From an uncultured Ruminococcus sp. (GTDB lineage Bacteria; Bacillota; Clostridia; Oscillospirales; Acutalibacteraceae): a stretch of DNA of 39,571 nt. Position numbers and translations under genes: made by a program. Where the stretch lies: contig CAKSNZ010000019.1 of NCBI GenBank assembly GCA_934476515.1, positions 1 through 39,571 of the forward strand, read 5' to 3'. The notes under the pieces were generated by a model, which was not told where the DNA came from, did not search any database, and saw only the letters and a list, made by a program, of their open reading frames with translations. Positions 8,155 to 16,670 of this stretch are shown piece after piece. Each line of letters opens with the position of its first letter. Within the stretch, counting starts at the first letter, position 1.

Positions 8155-9147
8155 TTAGTTCTTTGCGTCATTAACCTGCTTAACTGTATCTTTACCAAAG
8201 TCGATACTATCTAGGTTAATACCGATAACCTTTGCGTCATCCTTATTAACTGTAATGTAGTCATAAGGTACAACGATTGATGGAATATTTTCTACCTTTT
8301 CACCTTCAAAATACTTTGCTGCTAAATCGGCAGTCTTTTCACCGATACCAATATCGTCAATAGCCTTTGTACCTAGACAACCTGAATCAACCATTGTTGC
8401 TGATGAACCGTAAACTGCAACTTTGTTTTCTCTGGCAATTTCTGTAATTGTACTCATAGCACCTTGCATAACTGCATCATTAGGAATAAAGATTGCGTCA
8501 CACTTTTTACATAGGCTTTCAACTGTTGTAGCGATTTCGCTATCTTCTACAACTGAACCTTCTGTATATTTAATATTCTTACTTTCTAGGTAATTCTTTG
8601 CCTGTTCAACTGTGTTAACGGCTGCATCTGTTTTTGAAGAATATAGTAATCCAAAGTTCTTTGCTTTTGGTGTCATCTGTTTTGCAAGGCCAAAGATTTC
8701 ATCAACAGGAATTGCATTTGATGTACCTGTTGCATTCATATCAGGCTTATCCATATCCTTAATAACACCGGCTGCTACAGGAGCAGAAACTGCACAGAAA
8801 AATACAGGAATGTCGGATTCTTGGTTTACCATACTCTGAGTTGCAGGTGTTGCAACAGTAAATACTGCATCATAGTCACCGTTAGCTACTGACTGAGTAA
8901 TTGTGTTTAGGTTTGTTTCGTCACCATCGGCACATTGATAATCAACATCCTTGTCACTAGAGATATATCCCTTAGCCTTTAGACCTTTAATGATACCTGC
9001 ACGCATATCATTAAAAGCACCGTTTTCTACTTGCTGAATAATAGCAACTTTCTTTGTTTTGCTTGATGAACCGTCACTACCGTTACAACCAACAAATAGT
9101 GTAGCCATCATTACTACAGTTAAGATTACTGCAAAAATTTTTTTCAT
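8155..9147 (-). CDS. ABC transporter substrate-binding lipoprotein (TrpX-like)
   Basis: This 330-residue secreted lipoprotein has an N-terminal MKKIFAV signal and the lipobox LFVGC at residues 17-21, so it should be anchored to the outer face of the membrane. The mature part has the two-lobed fold pattern of the PF04392 family (KKVAIIQQVENGAFNDMRAG, then VDYQCADGDETNL). Its start lies 3 bp after the dehydrogenase stop and its Shine-Dalgarno GGAGGG overlaps the end of that gene, so the two are coupled. Tryptophan, another aromatic amino acid or a derivative is the likely ligand, inferred from the Trp-type T-box and the TrpXYZ layout. Confidence 0.88.
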   Translation of the reverse strand: MKKIFAVILTVVMMATLFVGCNGSDGSSSKTKKVAIIQQVENGAFNDMRAGIIKGLKAKGYISSDKDVDYQCADGDETNLNTITQSVANGDYDAVFTVATPATQSMVNQESDIPVFFCAVSAPVAAGVIKDMDKPDMNATGTSNAIPVDEIFGLAKQMTPKAKNFGLLYSSKTDAAVNTVEQAKNYLESKNIKYTEGSVVEDSEIATTVESLCKKCDAIFIPNDAVMQGAMSTITEIARENKVAVYGSSATMVDSGCLGTKAIDDIGIGEKTADLAAKYFEGEKVENIPSIVVPYDYITVNKDDAKVIGINLDSIDFGKDTVKQVNDAKN

Positions 9148-9150
9148 TGT

Positions 9151-10260
9151 TTAACCCTCCAATAAAGTTTTTGTTTTATTATAATTTGACAACTTGTCAA
9201 AAGCATCAACTAACATTTCTTCTGTTACTGCATATGGATTGTGGTCAGCATCAGGCATTTCAAGAGTTTTCTTGATTACTGCCGGTAAATCTTTTTCTTC
9301 AATTTCTACATCAGCAATAGAAGTTGGAAGTCCCACACTCTCATTAAAATCATACATTTTCTTAAACATATCATACTGTTTATCTACTAATAAAAGAATC
9401 AGTACACCAAAACCGACAACTTCACCGTGAATATGATTTTCTTCAATATGTGGAAATGAAGTCAGTCCATAGAAAATACCATGTGCAAGACCTGTATTGT
9501 AATCTATAATATGTTCTGCTGTTAAGAGAATTGATGCAATACCTGTTGTAATAGCTATTGAAAGTACAGTTTGTTCAAACTCATAGGAATTAACCTTATT
9601 CTTATTATCTTCCAAAGCCTTCTTACCATACTTCAAAATTGGTTCAAGGCACATTTGACTGATTACAACACCAAGTCTGTGATAATGAACTAAAGTATCT
9701 TCTCCTCTTGAAGAAACAGAACTTTCAAAATACTTTGCATATGTGTCGCCCATACCTGCCCATAAATATTTTGATGGTGACTTACACAACAAGCTTGTAT
9801 TTATAAATGCATGTTTAGGTGGCTTTTCAAAGAAGAATGGTTGTTTGAAAACACCTTCCTTAGTATACATAATTGAAACACAAGTTACCGGTGAACAGTT
9901 ACTTGCTATTGTAGGAAAAGTAAAAACAGGCTTATTTATCTTTACTGCAAGACACTTTGTAGTATCAAGTGCTTTACCACCACCAACTGCAAAAAGATAA
10001 TCGGCTTTCTTTACACTTTCATTATTAGCAAGTGCATCTACATTTTCAAAACAAGACTCTCCACCATACCACACAAAGTCAATGATACTTACTTTAGTAT
10101 CTTTTGTGGCTGAGATTAATAATTCTTTTGCAGAATTAATTGCTTTGTGTCCACCGATAACAACTGCTTTGCTACCATATGGACTACAGATTTTTTCAAT
10201 TTTTTCATAAACATTATCTCCAACAGAATATGAAGGCAAGTTTATACTATAATTTTCCAT
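9151..10260 (-). CDS. Iron-containing alcohol dehydrogenase, glycerol dehydrogenase/HcxA-like
   Basis: A 369-residue group III metal-dependent dehydrogenase. The NAD(P)-binding motif is GGGKALDTTK at 93-102, then FPTIASNCSPVTCVS; the three metal ligands are D172 (GMGDTYAKYFE), H260 (GLAHGIFYGL) and H278 (HIHGEVVGFG). The ATG at 10260 follows TAGGTGAT; an upstream in-frame TTG lies in the terminator tail. The gene is the first behind a Trp-type T-box and is coupled to the transporter binding protein. It may be a glycerol dehydrogenase, but members of this family such as E. coli HcxA (YbdH) reduce 2-oxo acids. An aromatic 2-oxo acid such as indolepyruvate is an attractive inferred substrate. 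Confidence 0.85.
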   Translation of the reverse strand: MENYSINLPSYSVGDNVYEKIEKICSPYGSKAVVIGGHKAINSAKELLISATKDTKVSIIDFVWYGGESCFENVDALANNESVKKADYLFAVGGGKALDTTKCLAVKINKPVFTFPTIASNCSPVTCVSIMYTKEGVFKQPFFFEKPPKHAFINTSLLCKSPSKYLWAGMGDTYAKYFESSVSSRGEDTLVHYHRLGVVISQMCLEPILKYGKKALEDNKNKVNSYEFEQTVLSIAITTGIASILLTAEHIIDYNTGLAHGIFYGLTSFPHIEENHIHGEVVGFGVLILLLVDKQYDMFKKMYDFNESVGLPTSIADVEIEEKDLPAVIKKTLEMPDADHNPYAVTEEMLVDAFDKLSNYNKTKTLLEG

Positions 10261-10270
10261 AATATCACCT

Positions 10271-10510
10271 AACAAAAAATCCCATACGCATAAAGCGTAT
10301 GGGACGAATTATCGTGGTACCACCCAAGTTCTGATAATTCCATAAAAGAACTATCACTCTAATCTTTAACGCAGACTTACGTATTGGCTACTAAAATTTC
10401 ACCTTTCCCTCTGTGGCCCATTTGTCAGCATAGTTTCCGTAGAACTTTCACCATCTTCTACTCGCTAAAGGTCTTTTGCCGTTTTACTCCCACATCATCG
10501 GTTTGAATGG
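10271..10510 (-). promoter_or_regulatory. T-box riboswitch leader, Trp (UGG) specifier
   Basis: Read on the minus strand, the T-box core GGGTGGTACCACG lies at 10325-10313 and is followed by a terminator CCCATACGC-TTTAT-GCGTATGGG-ATTTTTTG (10303-10273). In Stem I, TGTGG (10494-10490) pairs with CCACA (10416-10412), and CGGCA (10481-10477) with TGCTG (10430-10426). They enclose a specifier loop whose 3' side is ACAAATGGG. Aligned on the known GAAA-codon-purine layout the specifier is UGG (10420-10418), Trp. Uncharged tRNA-Trp would stabilise the antiterminator and switch on the dehydrogenase-transporter operon. The UGGN variable base is U, which pairs with a G discriminator only by wobble. Confidence 0.85.
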
Positions 10511-10572
10511 TATTTATTTTTCTTTTACTGAATAATTATTTAAAATAACTATCAATATATATTATTATAACA

Positions 10573-11514
10573 CTATTTTAATTGTTCTTCAACTATAAAT
10601 CTTGGTCTGTGCTTACTTTCCATATAAATTTTTCCTATGTACTCACCAACAACACCGATTGCAAGTAGCTGAAGACCACCCAATGCCCAAATTGAAACAA
10701 TAAGTGATGACCAACCTGAAACAGTATTGCCGATAATCCACATAATAAAACTATAGATTAACATAATTAAGCTAATGCAAAATACAATAGCACCTAAAGA
10801 AGTAATCATTCTGATAGGTTTCATTGATAGACTGGTAACACCATCCCATGCAAGACCTAACATTTTCTTAAGTGGGTACTTACTTTCACCGGCAAGTCTT
10901 TCACTTCTCTCATACTCAACAACACTTGACTTAAAGCCAACAAGTGGTACAAGACCTCTTAGAAATAGGTTAACTTCCTTAAATTCTGCTAAAGCATTTA
11001 ATGCTCTCTTGCTCATTAATCTAAAGTCAGCATGGTTATAAACTACTTCAGCACCTAGCATTGAAAGAACTTTATAGAAACCTTGTGCAGTCATTCTCTT
11101 GAAAGCTGTGTCTGTTGCTCTCTTGCTACGAACACCATAAACAATTTCAGAACCGTTTTCATAGTCCTTAATCATTTCATCAAATGTGTTAATATCGTCC
11201 TGTAAGTCAGCATCAATAGAAATTACACAGTCACAATCATCTTTAATTGTCATAAGACCACCTAAAAGTGCATTTTGATGACCTCTGTTTCTGCTCATTT
11301 TAATACCGTTTACATATTTATTCTTGTTATGTAATTCATCAATAATAGTCCAAGTCTTGTCCTTACTACCATCATCAATGTAATAAATCTTACTGTCACT
11401 TGTAATAAGACCATCATTAATCATCTGGTCATATTTCTTAGTTAATTTTTCTGTTGTATCATAAAGTACTTCTTCTTCATTATAGCAAGGAACTGCTAAA
11501 TATAATTTTACCAT
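10573..11514 (-). CDS. Family 2 glycosyltransferase, bactoprenol-sugar type (GtrB-like)
   Basis: This is a 313-residue membrane-associated GT-A enzyme. The nucleotide-sugar fold shows as LAVPCYNEEEVL (residues 6-17), YIDDGSKDKT (45-54) and the metal-binding DADLQDD (101-107). The ERLAGESKYPLKKM segment is typical of polyprenyl-phosphate glycosyltransferases, and two hydrophobic helices at the C-terminus anchor the protein. It probably transfers glucose or a related sugar from a nucleotide donor to undecaprenyl phosphate for cell-surface glycosylation. No flippase or acceptor-specific transferase is adjacent. Overlap with the T-box operon is excluded by its stop at 10573. Confidence 0.88.
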   Translation of the reverse strand: MVKLYLAVPCYNEEEVLYDTTEKLTKKYDQMINDGLITSDSKIYYIDDGSKDKTWTIIDELHNKNKYVNGIKMSRNRGHQNALLGGLMTIKDDCDCVISIDADLQDDINTFDEMIKDYENGSEIVYGVRSKRATDTAFKRMTAQGFYKVLSMLGAEVVYNHADFRLMSKRALNALAEFKEVNLFLRGLVPLVGFKSSVVEYERSERLAGESKYPLKKMLGLAWDGVTSLSMKPIRMITSLGAIVFCISLIMLIYSFIMWIIGNTVSGWSSLIVSIWALGGLQLLAIGVVGEYIGKIYMESKHRPRFIVEEQLK

Positions 11515-11704
11515 AACTTTCTCCTAAAAAATAGTTAAACTAAAAACATTTGCCCAAATAAACTTTACTAAAATAGATTTTAAGTAAAATTCACCCCATC
11601 TTCACAATTATATCACCTTAAATACTTAAAATCAATGACAGAATAATGAAAGAGCAGAATTTGGAAATAAATTACTAAAATCTATTTATTTTGGAATATG
11701 TATA

Positions 11705-11713
11705 TGGTATAAT
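11705..11713 (+). promoter_or_regulatory. Extended -10 promoter of the CBS-domain gene
   Basis: TGG-TATAAT (TATAAT at 11708-11713) is an extended -10 element. No good -35 lies 17 bases upstream. The start codon at 11737 follows closely. Confidence 0.5.
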
Positions 11714-11736
11714 ATGTACGAATGAAGGAGGTTGCT

Positions 11737-12150
11737 ATGAACATTCCATCACTGTTAATACCAAAAGCTAACGTTGAATATCTTAGAACAAAAGACTCTA
11801 TTGAATTTGCACTAGATATATTTAGAAGAAACTCCTACTCTGCTGTACCTGTTATCAATTCTGATGGCATTTACCGAGGTACAATTACAGAAGGTGACTT
11901 CTTATATTACATAATGGACAATCCGGATGCAGACCTAAAGAAAGTTAAGGTTAGAAATATACTTAGAGAGGATTTTTATGAGGCAGTAAAAATCACTGCC
12001 AGTATAGATAAACTCCTTATTAAATGTCTTGACCAAAACTTTGTTCCTGTTACTGACGATAGAGATGTTTTTGTTGGTATTGTAACAAGAAAAGTAATTT
12101 TCAAAAACATTTACGAAGAACAACTAAAAATTAAATACGGTTCAGAATAA
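11737..12150 (+). CDS. Small protein of two CBS domains
   Basis: A 137-residue cytoplasmic protein made almost entirely of a CBS pair: residues about 15-55 (SIEFALDIFRRNSYSAVPVI, DGIYRGTITEGDFL) and about 75-130 (DKLLIKCLDQNFVPVTDDRD, VFVGIVTRKVI). CBS pairs bind adenine nucleotides or S-adenosylmethionine and usually regulate a partner. No catalytic domain is attached. The ATG at 11737 follows AAGGAGG at 11725-11731, better than the in-frame ATG at 11722 which overlaps that site. The gene is monocistronic between a glycosyltransferase and an amylase. Its partner is unknown. Confidence 0.85.
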   Translation: MNIPSLLIPKANVEYLRTKDSIEFALDIFRRNSYSAVPVINSDGIYRGTITEGDFLYYIMDNPDADLKKVKVRNILREDFYEAVKITASIDKLLIKCLDQNFVPVTDDRDVFVGIVTRKVIFKNIYEEQLKIKYGSE

Positions 12151-12192
12151 TATATATTATATAATGTATATTAAATCAAACTAACAAATGAC

Positions 12193-12228
12193 AAAACTCC
12201 CTAACCAAACGGTTAAGGAGTTTTCTTT
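12193..12228. terminator. Bidirectional terminator between CBS gene and amylase
   Basis: AAAACTCC(C)TAACC pairs with GGTTA(A)GGAGTTTT around an AAAC loop, with T-runs readable from both strands. It serves the plus-strand CBS gene and the minus-strand amylase. Confidence 0.85.
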
Positions 12229-12244
12229 ATATTGTTTTCAATTA

Positions 12245-14134
12245 TTATTTTGAAAGTGGAACAGTATCTGTAGTATATTTAACAATCATTGAAGACAATG
12301 ATTTTAGAGTTACTGTATCCCCTGCCTTATAACTATCACCGGAAATTTCATCTGTAAAGTCGCAAGTTGCTGTATAAGTAACATCGTTATTTAAGTTATT
12401 ATGTACAACAAACATTGAGTAATCTCTATTTTCATCTTTTACAGTATAGCTATAAACACCATCTTTAATAATTGATGTAGCATAAGTGCCTGTATAGAAA
12501 ATCTTATACTTATTTCTAATGCTAATTAGCTTTTTATAATGTTCTAGTAGGCTACCGTCAACATTTTCTTGTTCTTCAACAGAGATACCGTCATTAGCCT
12601 TAGTAAACTTTTCTGATGTGCCCCAAGAACGAACTGCGTTCATCTTTGTTGCACCTACGCCATCACGAGCGGTGTACCAATCCATTGCTTCTCTTCTGTT
12701 AGGGTCGGATGAACCACTTGTGCCACCACCGGATTGACCGATTTCGTCACCGTAGTAAACCCAAGGCATACCCTTCATTGTCATTTCAATATTAACTGCT
12801 AACTTTAATTTTGCTAAAGCAACTTGATTATCGGAATTTTTATCATAAATTTCATAACCGATTCTGTTAACATCGTGATTACTTAGCATTACAGAGTTAA
12901 TAGTAGTTTTTGATATATCAGAAGTTTTATTTGAAGCATTCTGAATTTCAGTATCATACTGAGAAATAATCCTACCTAGATTTGTCTTTGTACCGTTAAG
13001 CATCTTCTTAACTTCGCTCATATTATAAAAGTCAAAGTCAGAATCAAGGTCAGAGAAAAATCTTTCCTGTGTTTCTTGCATTGAATCCTCAGTCCATATT
13101 TCACCAACGCAGAAAGCATTTGGGTTCTTTTCTTTTACATGGCTTTCAAAATGTTGCCACCATTCATGTGTAACTGTACCTTCTTTTTCATCAACATGAA
13201 TACCATGTGAATTGATGGTATCATCAATATGTAAAGCAGCATCTAATCTAAAGCCATCAATGCCCTTACCTAACCAAAAGTCTGCAATAGAGTCAACATC
13301 ACTCCATACATCTTTATTATGATAGTTTAGGTCAGGCATACCTGCATTAAAGCAAGAATAATATCTATTTTTTCTGCTGAATGAATACTGCCATATACCG
13401 GATAATGGAGAAACACCATCATACCAAATATAGTAATCTTTATACTTATCTTTCTGTTGTTCTGAATTCTTAAACCACTGATGATTCTTTGAAGTATGGT
13501 TTACAACAAGATCCATAAGAACCTTGATACCGTTGTTGTGAAGAGTTTCCAACATATAATTAAAATCATCCATTGTACCGTAATCTTCACAAACATCGTT
13601 ATAATCTTTAATATCATAACCATGATATGAATCTGTCTTGTTAAATGGCATTAGCCAAACAACATTTACACCAAGTGACTTTAGGTAATCAACCTTTTCT
13701 GCTACGCCTCTAAAGTCACCACAACCGTCACCGTTGCTATCATAAAATGAACGAATGAAAATTTCGTAACCAACAGAAGAAGTTCTCCAGTCATTGTCTG
13801 ACTTTGCAGGGAAAGTGCTAATCTTCTTAGTTATGTACTTTTGAATGATAGTTGCATCTTTAATGTCAACTGTACCATCACCGTTAACATCGGCATAAGT
13901 TTGGTCAATAGTATCAATACTCTTGTTAAGATACTTTTGAATAGCAGTTGTATCCTTAACATTAATTTTACTGTTACCATCAGCATCACCGAATTTGTTT
14001 ACATCTAAAGTAGATGTTTCCTGTGTTTTTGGATTGGTTGCAGTGTCATTTTCATCTGCACTAACAGAAATAGTAGCAGAAGCACCGGCCACCATAGCTA
14101 AAGAAAGTAAAATTGAAATTAATTTTTTGCTCAT
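12245..14134 (-). CDS. Secreted GH13 alpha-amylase with N-terminal dockerin
   Basis: A 629-residue protein. A signal peptide (1-26) is followed by a type I-like dockerin at about 49-108: two Ca2+-binding segments, GDADGNSKINVKD and ADVNGDGTVDIKD, each followed by xIQKYL/I. The GH13 barrel begins near 120, with DLVVNH (208-213), nucleophile D298 (GFRLDAA), acid/base E345 (GEIW) and D421 (LSNHDVNR). The DSNGDGCGD loop (132-140) is the calcium-type loop of GH13_36-like and oligo-1,6-glucosidase-like enzymes. It should cleave alpha-1,4 (possibly alpha-1,6) links in starch. A dockerin in front of the catalytic domain implies attachment to a cohesin scaffold; no cohesin gene is in the window. Start: TAGGAGGTAACGCT then ATG. 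Confidence 0.93.
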   Translation of the reverse strand: MSKKLISILLSLAMVAGASATISVSADENDTATNPKTQETSTLDVNKFGDADGNSKINVKDTTAIQKYLNKSIDTIDQTYADVNGDGTVDIKDATIIQKYITKKISTFPAKSDNDWRTSSVGYEIFIRSFYDSNGDGCGDFRGVAEKVDYLKSLGVNVVWLMPFNKTDSYHGYDIKDYNDVCEDYGTMDDFNYMLETLHNNGIKVLMDLVVNHTSKNHQWFKNSEQQKDKYKDYYIWYDGVSPLSGIWQYSFSRKNRYYSCFNAGMPDLNYHNKDVWSDVDSIADFWLGKGIDGFRLDAALHIDDTINSHGIHVDEKEGTVTHEWWQHFESHVKEKNPNAFCVGEIWTEDSMQETQERFFSDLDSDFDFYNMSEVKKMLNGTKTNLGRIISQYDTEIQNASNKTSDISKTTINSVMLSNHDVNRIGYEIYDKNSDNQVALAKLKLAVNIEMTMKGMPWVYYGDEIGQSGGGTSGSSDPNRREAMDWYTARDGVGATKMNAVRSWGTSEKFTKANDGISVEEQENVDGSLLEHYKKLISIRNKYKIFYTGTYATSIIKDGVYSYTVKDENRDYSMFVVHNNLNNDVTYTATCDFTDEISGDSYKAGDTVTLKSLSSMIVKYTTDTVPLSK

Positions 14135-14161
14135 AGCGTTACCTCCTATATATTACAACTC

Positions 14162-14191
14162 ATTATATCATTTTTTCTTATTTATATGCAA
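14162..14191 (-). promoter_or_regulatory. Candidate promoter of the N-dockerin amylase
   Basis: On the minus strand TTGCAT (14191-14186) and TATAAT (14167-14162) are separated by 18 bases, shortly before the ribosome binding site. A second TATAAT (14233-14228) lies further up, just after the half-site ACCTAGA (14247-14241). Confidence 0.45.
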
Positions 14192-14288
14192 TAATATTAC
14201 GAGAAAAATAAAAAAATTTACAATTAGATTATACTTCCAAATCTAGGTAATTAAATTTGTATATATTTACCATAAATTTTATAAATGC

Positions 14289-14317
14289 TTGAAATTTATT
14301 ATTATGTATGCTAAACT
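14289..14317 (+). promoter_or_regulatory. Promoter of the membrane pyrophosphatase gene
   Basis: TTGAAA (14289-14294) and TAAACT (14312-14317) are spaced by exactly 17 bases, 32 bp before the start codon at 14349 and its AAGGAGG. Confidence 0.55.
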
Positions 14318-14348
14318 ATATGAATAAAATATTAATAAGGAGGTTATT

Positions 14349-16397
14349 ATGAATACTCTAACTATTTTAACCTATTTATCAGCTATTGGGGGCATAGTTG
14401 CACTTATATATGCAATTATACTGGCTGTAAGAATCAACAAAATGGACTCCGGAACTAAGAGAATGAAGGAAATTGCACAATCTATCAATGAAGGTGCAAA
14501 GGCATTCTTATTTTCTGAATACAAAATTCTAGTAATTTTCGTAGCAACAGTATTTGTTGTTATATCTGTTTGTGGAATTATTACAAAAAGTGATGTTCTA
14601 AATTACAGAACTGCTCTTGCATTCTTAATCGGTGCAATACTTTCAACTTTAGCCGGCTACTGTGGTATGAGTGTTGCCACTAAAGCAAATGTCAGAACTG
14701 CTAATGCTGCCAAAGAAAAAGGTATGAACAAAGCCTTATCTGTTGCTTTTAGTGGTGGTGCAGTTATGGGTATGTGCGTTAGTGGTCTTGGACTACTTGG
14801 TGTTTGCCTAATTTATGCAATTACAGGGGACGACAACATTCTATTTGGCTTTTCACTAGGTGCATCATCTATTGCTTTATTTGCAAGAGTTGGTGGTGGT
14901 ATCTATACTAAAGCTGCCGATGTTGGTGCTGACCTTGTAGGTAAGGTTGAAGCCGGTATTCCGGAAGATGACCCAAGAAATCCGGCAACTATTGCTGATA
15001 ATGTTGGTGACAATGTTGGTGATGTTGCAGGTATGGGTGCTGACTTATTTGAAAGTTATGCCGGTTCTCTTATCTCTGCCATTTCACTTGGTGTACTTGC
15101 ATTTAGTGGTAGTTTATCTTGGAAATATGCAGTTTTTCCTTGCTTGCTTTCTGCTATCGGACTTATTTCTTCTATTATCGGTACACTGTTTGTACGAGGT
15201 AAAGACGGCAAAAATCCTCAAAAGGCTCTTAACACCGGTACTTATGTGGCATCTGCTTTAGTAGTAATTTCTTCAGTTTTACTAAGCTACTTTATGCTAG
15301 GCACATTTAGATTTGCTATTGCAATTATTGCCGGTTTATTGGTTGGACTGCTAATCGGCACAATTACAGAAATGTACACCTCTGATAAATTCCCATTTGT
15401 TAAGAAAATTGCAAAGCAAAGTGAAACAGGTTCTGCTACAACAATTATCAGTGGTATTGCAGTAGGTATGCAAAGTACACTTATCCCTATTATTCTTATT
15501 GGTGTTGGCATTTTTGTTGCTTACTTTGTAACTAACGGTACAGGTGCTGAGGGTACTTCCGGTATTTATGGTATAGCACTTGCTGCTGTAGGTATGCTTT
15601 CTACAACAGGTATTACAGTTGCAGTTGATGCTTATGGTCCTATTGCCGACAATGCCGGTGGCATTGCAGAAATGAGCGACCTACCAAATGAAGTTCGAGA
15701 AATTACTGATTCTCTTGACTCTGTAGGTAACACAACTGCTGCTATCGGTAAAGGCTTTGCTATCGGTTCTGCTGCTTTAACTGCACTTGCACTATTCTTT
15801 ACATTTGCACAAAAGGTTAACCTAGCTACTATTGACATTATGAACTACAAGGTAGTTATCGGTTTATTGGTTGGTGGTATGCTACCTTTCCTATTTTCTT
15901 CACTTACAATGGACAGTGTAAGTAAAGCTGCACAAAGTATGATTGAAGAAGTCAGAAGACAGTTTAGAACAATTCCGGGTATTCTTGAAGGTAAAGGAAA
16001 ACCTGACTACAAAAACTGTGTTGCTATCTCTACTCACGCAGCACTAAGACAGATGATTCTACCTGGTATTTTGGCTATTGTATCCCCTATTATCATAGGT
16101 GTATTACTTGGTGCTGAGGCTCTTGGTGGTATGCTTGGTGGTTCTTTAACAACCGGTGTATTACTAGCAATCTTTATGAGTAACTCCGGTGGTGCTTGGG
16201 ATAATGCTAAGAAATACATTGAGGGTGGTCATCATGGTGGCAAAGGTTCACCTAGCCACAAGGCTGCTGTAGTCGGTGATACTGTTGGTGACCCATTTAA
16301 GGATACATCAGGTCCATCAATTAATATTCTTATTAAACTTATGACAATTGTTAGCCTTGTATTTGCTCCATTATTTGGTAACGGAATTATCGGCTAA
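14349..16397 (+). CDS. hppA: Membrane ion-pumping pyrophosphatase, K+-dependent type
   Basis: A 682-residue polytopic protein (about 15-16 helices) that couples PPi hydrolysis to export of H+ or Na+. The cytoplasmic PPi/Mg site is clear: [21 protein letters not shown] and [21 protein letters not shown], then [24 protein letters not shown] and [15 protein letters not shown]. The [10 protein letters not shown] segment has Ala and Gly at the two positions that distinguish K+-dependent enzymes (K+-independent ones have Lys there). I cannot tell H+ from Na+ pumping by eye. Start follows AAGGAGGTTATT. It is monocistronic, between two amylases; PPi from glycogen or polymer synthesis could feed it, but that link is inference. 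Confidence 0.95.
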   Translation: MNTLTILTYLSAIGGIVALIYAIILAVRINKMDSGTKRMKEIAQSINEGAKAFLFSEYKILVIFVATVFVVISVCGIITKSDVLNYRTALAFLIGAILSTLAGYCGMSVATKANVRTANAAKEKGMNKALSVAFSGGAVMGMCVSGLGLLGVCLIYAITGDDNILFGFSLGASSIALFARVGGGIYTKAADVGADLVGKVEAGIPEDDPRNPATIADNVGDNVGDVAGMGADLFESYAGSLISAISLGVLAFSGSLSWKYAVFPCLLSAIGLISSIIGTLFVRGKDGKNPQKALNTGTYVASALVVISSVLLSYFMLGTFRFAIAIIAGLLVGLLIGTITEMYTSDKFPFVKKIAKQSETGSATTIISGIAVGMQSTLIPIILIGVGIFVAYFVTNGTGAEGTSGIYGIALAAVGMLSTTGITVAVDAYGPIADNAGGIAEMSDLPNEVREITDSLDSVGNTTAAIGKGFAIGSAALTALALFFTFAQKVNLATIDIMNYKVVIGLLVGGMLPFLFSSLTMDSVSKAAQSMIEEVRRQFRTIPGILEGKGKPDYKNCVAISTHAALRQMILPGILAIVSPIIIGVLLGAEALGGMLGGSLTTGVLLAIFMSNSGGAWDNAKKYIEGGHHGGKGSPSHKAAVVGDTVGDPFKDTSGPSINILIKLMTIVSLVFAPLFGNGIIG

Positions 16398-16425
16398 TAT
16401 TCTTCAAAATGCATAATTTTTATAA

Positions 16426-16466
16426 AAGTCTTGTTGCTAAATAGAAGTAACAAGGCTTTTTTCTTT
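16426..16466 (+). terminator. Terminator of hppA
   Basis: AAGTCTTGTT pairs with AACAAGGCTT (one G-U pair) around a 13-base loop and runs straight into TTTTTTCTTTT. Confidence 0.85.
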
Positions 16467-16588
16467 TAAAAAAATATAATACAAATTATTAAAAATTGTT
16501 AATATTATATTCACATATATTGTGTTTATTAACTATAAACTTGCACTATAAATTGTTAAAAATGATAATAGTAAAATGACTTGATTTT

Positions 16589-16641
16589 TGATATAATATA
16601 GACGTATATTAATGTAAGGAAATATGTAGTGATTTCCTTAC
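16589..16641 (+). promoter_or_regulatory. Amylase promoter and 5'UTR stem-loop
   Basis: TGA-TATAAT (16589-16597) is an extended -10. Downstream, GTAAGGAAAT (16614-16623) pairs perfectly with ATTTCCTTAC (16632-16641) around an 8-base loop. The hairpin lacks a U-run, so it is not a terminator; it falls at or near the 5' end of the mRNA, where it could protect the transcript or serve as an RNA or DNA control site. Confidence 0.5.
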
Positions 16642-16670
16642 AAATATAAAATACAGAAAGGTAAGAAATT

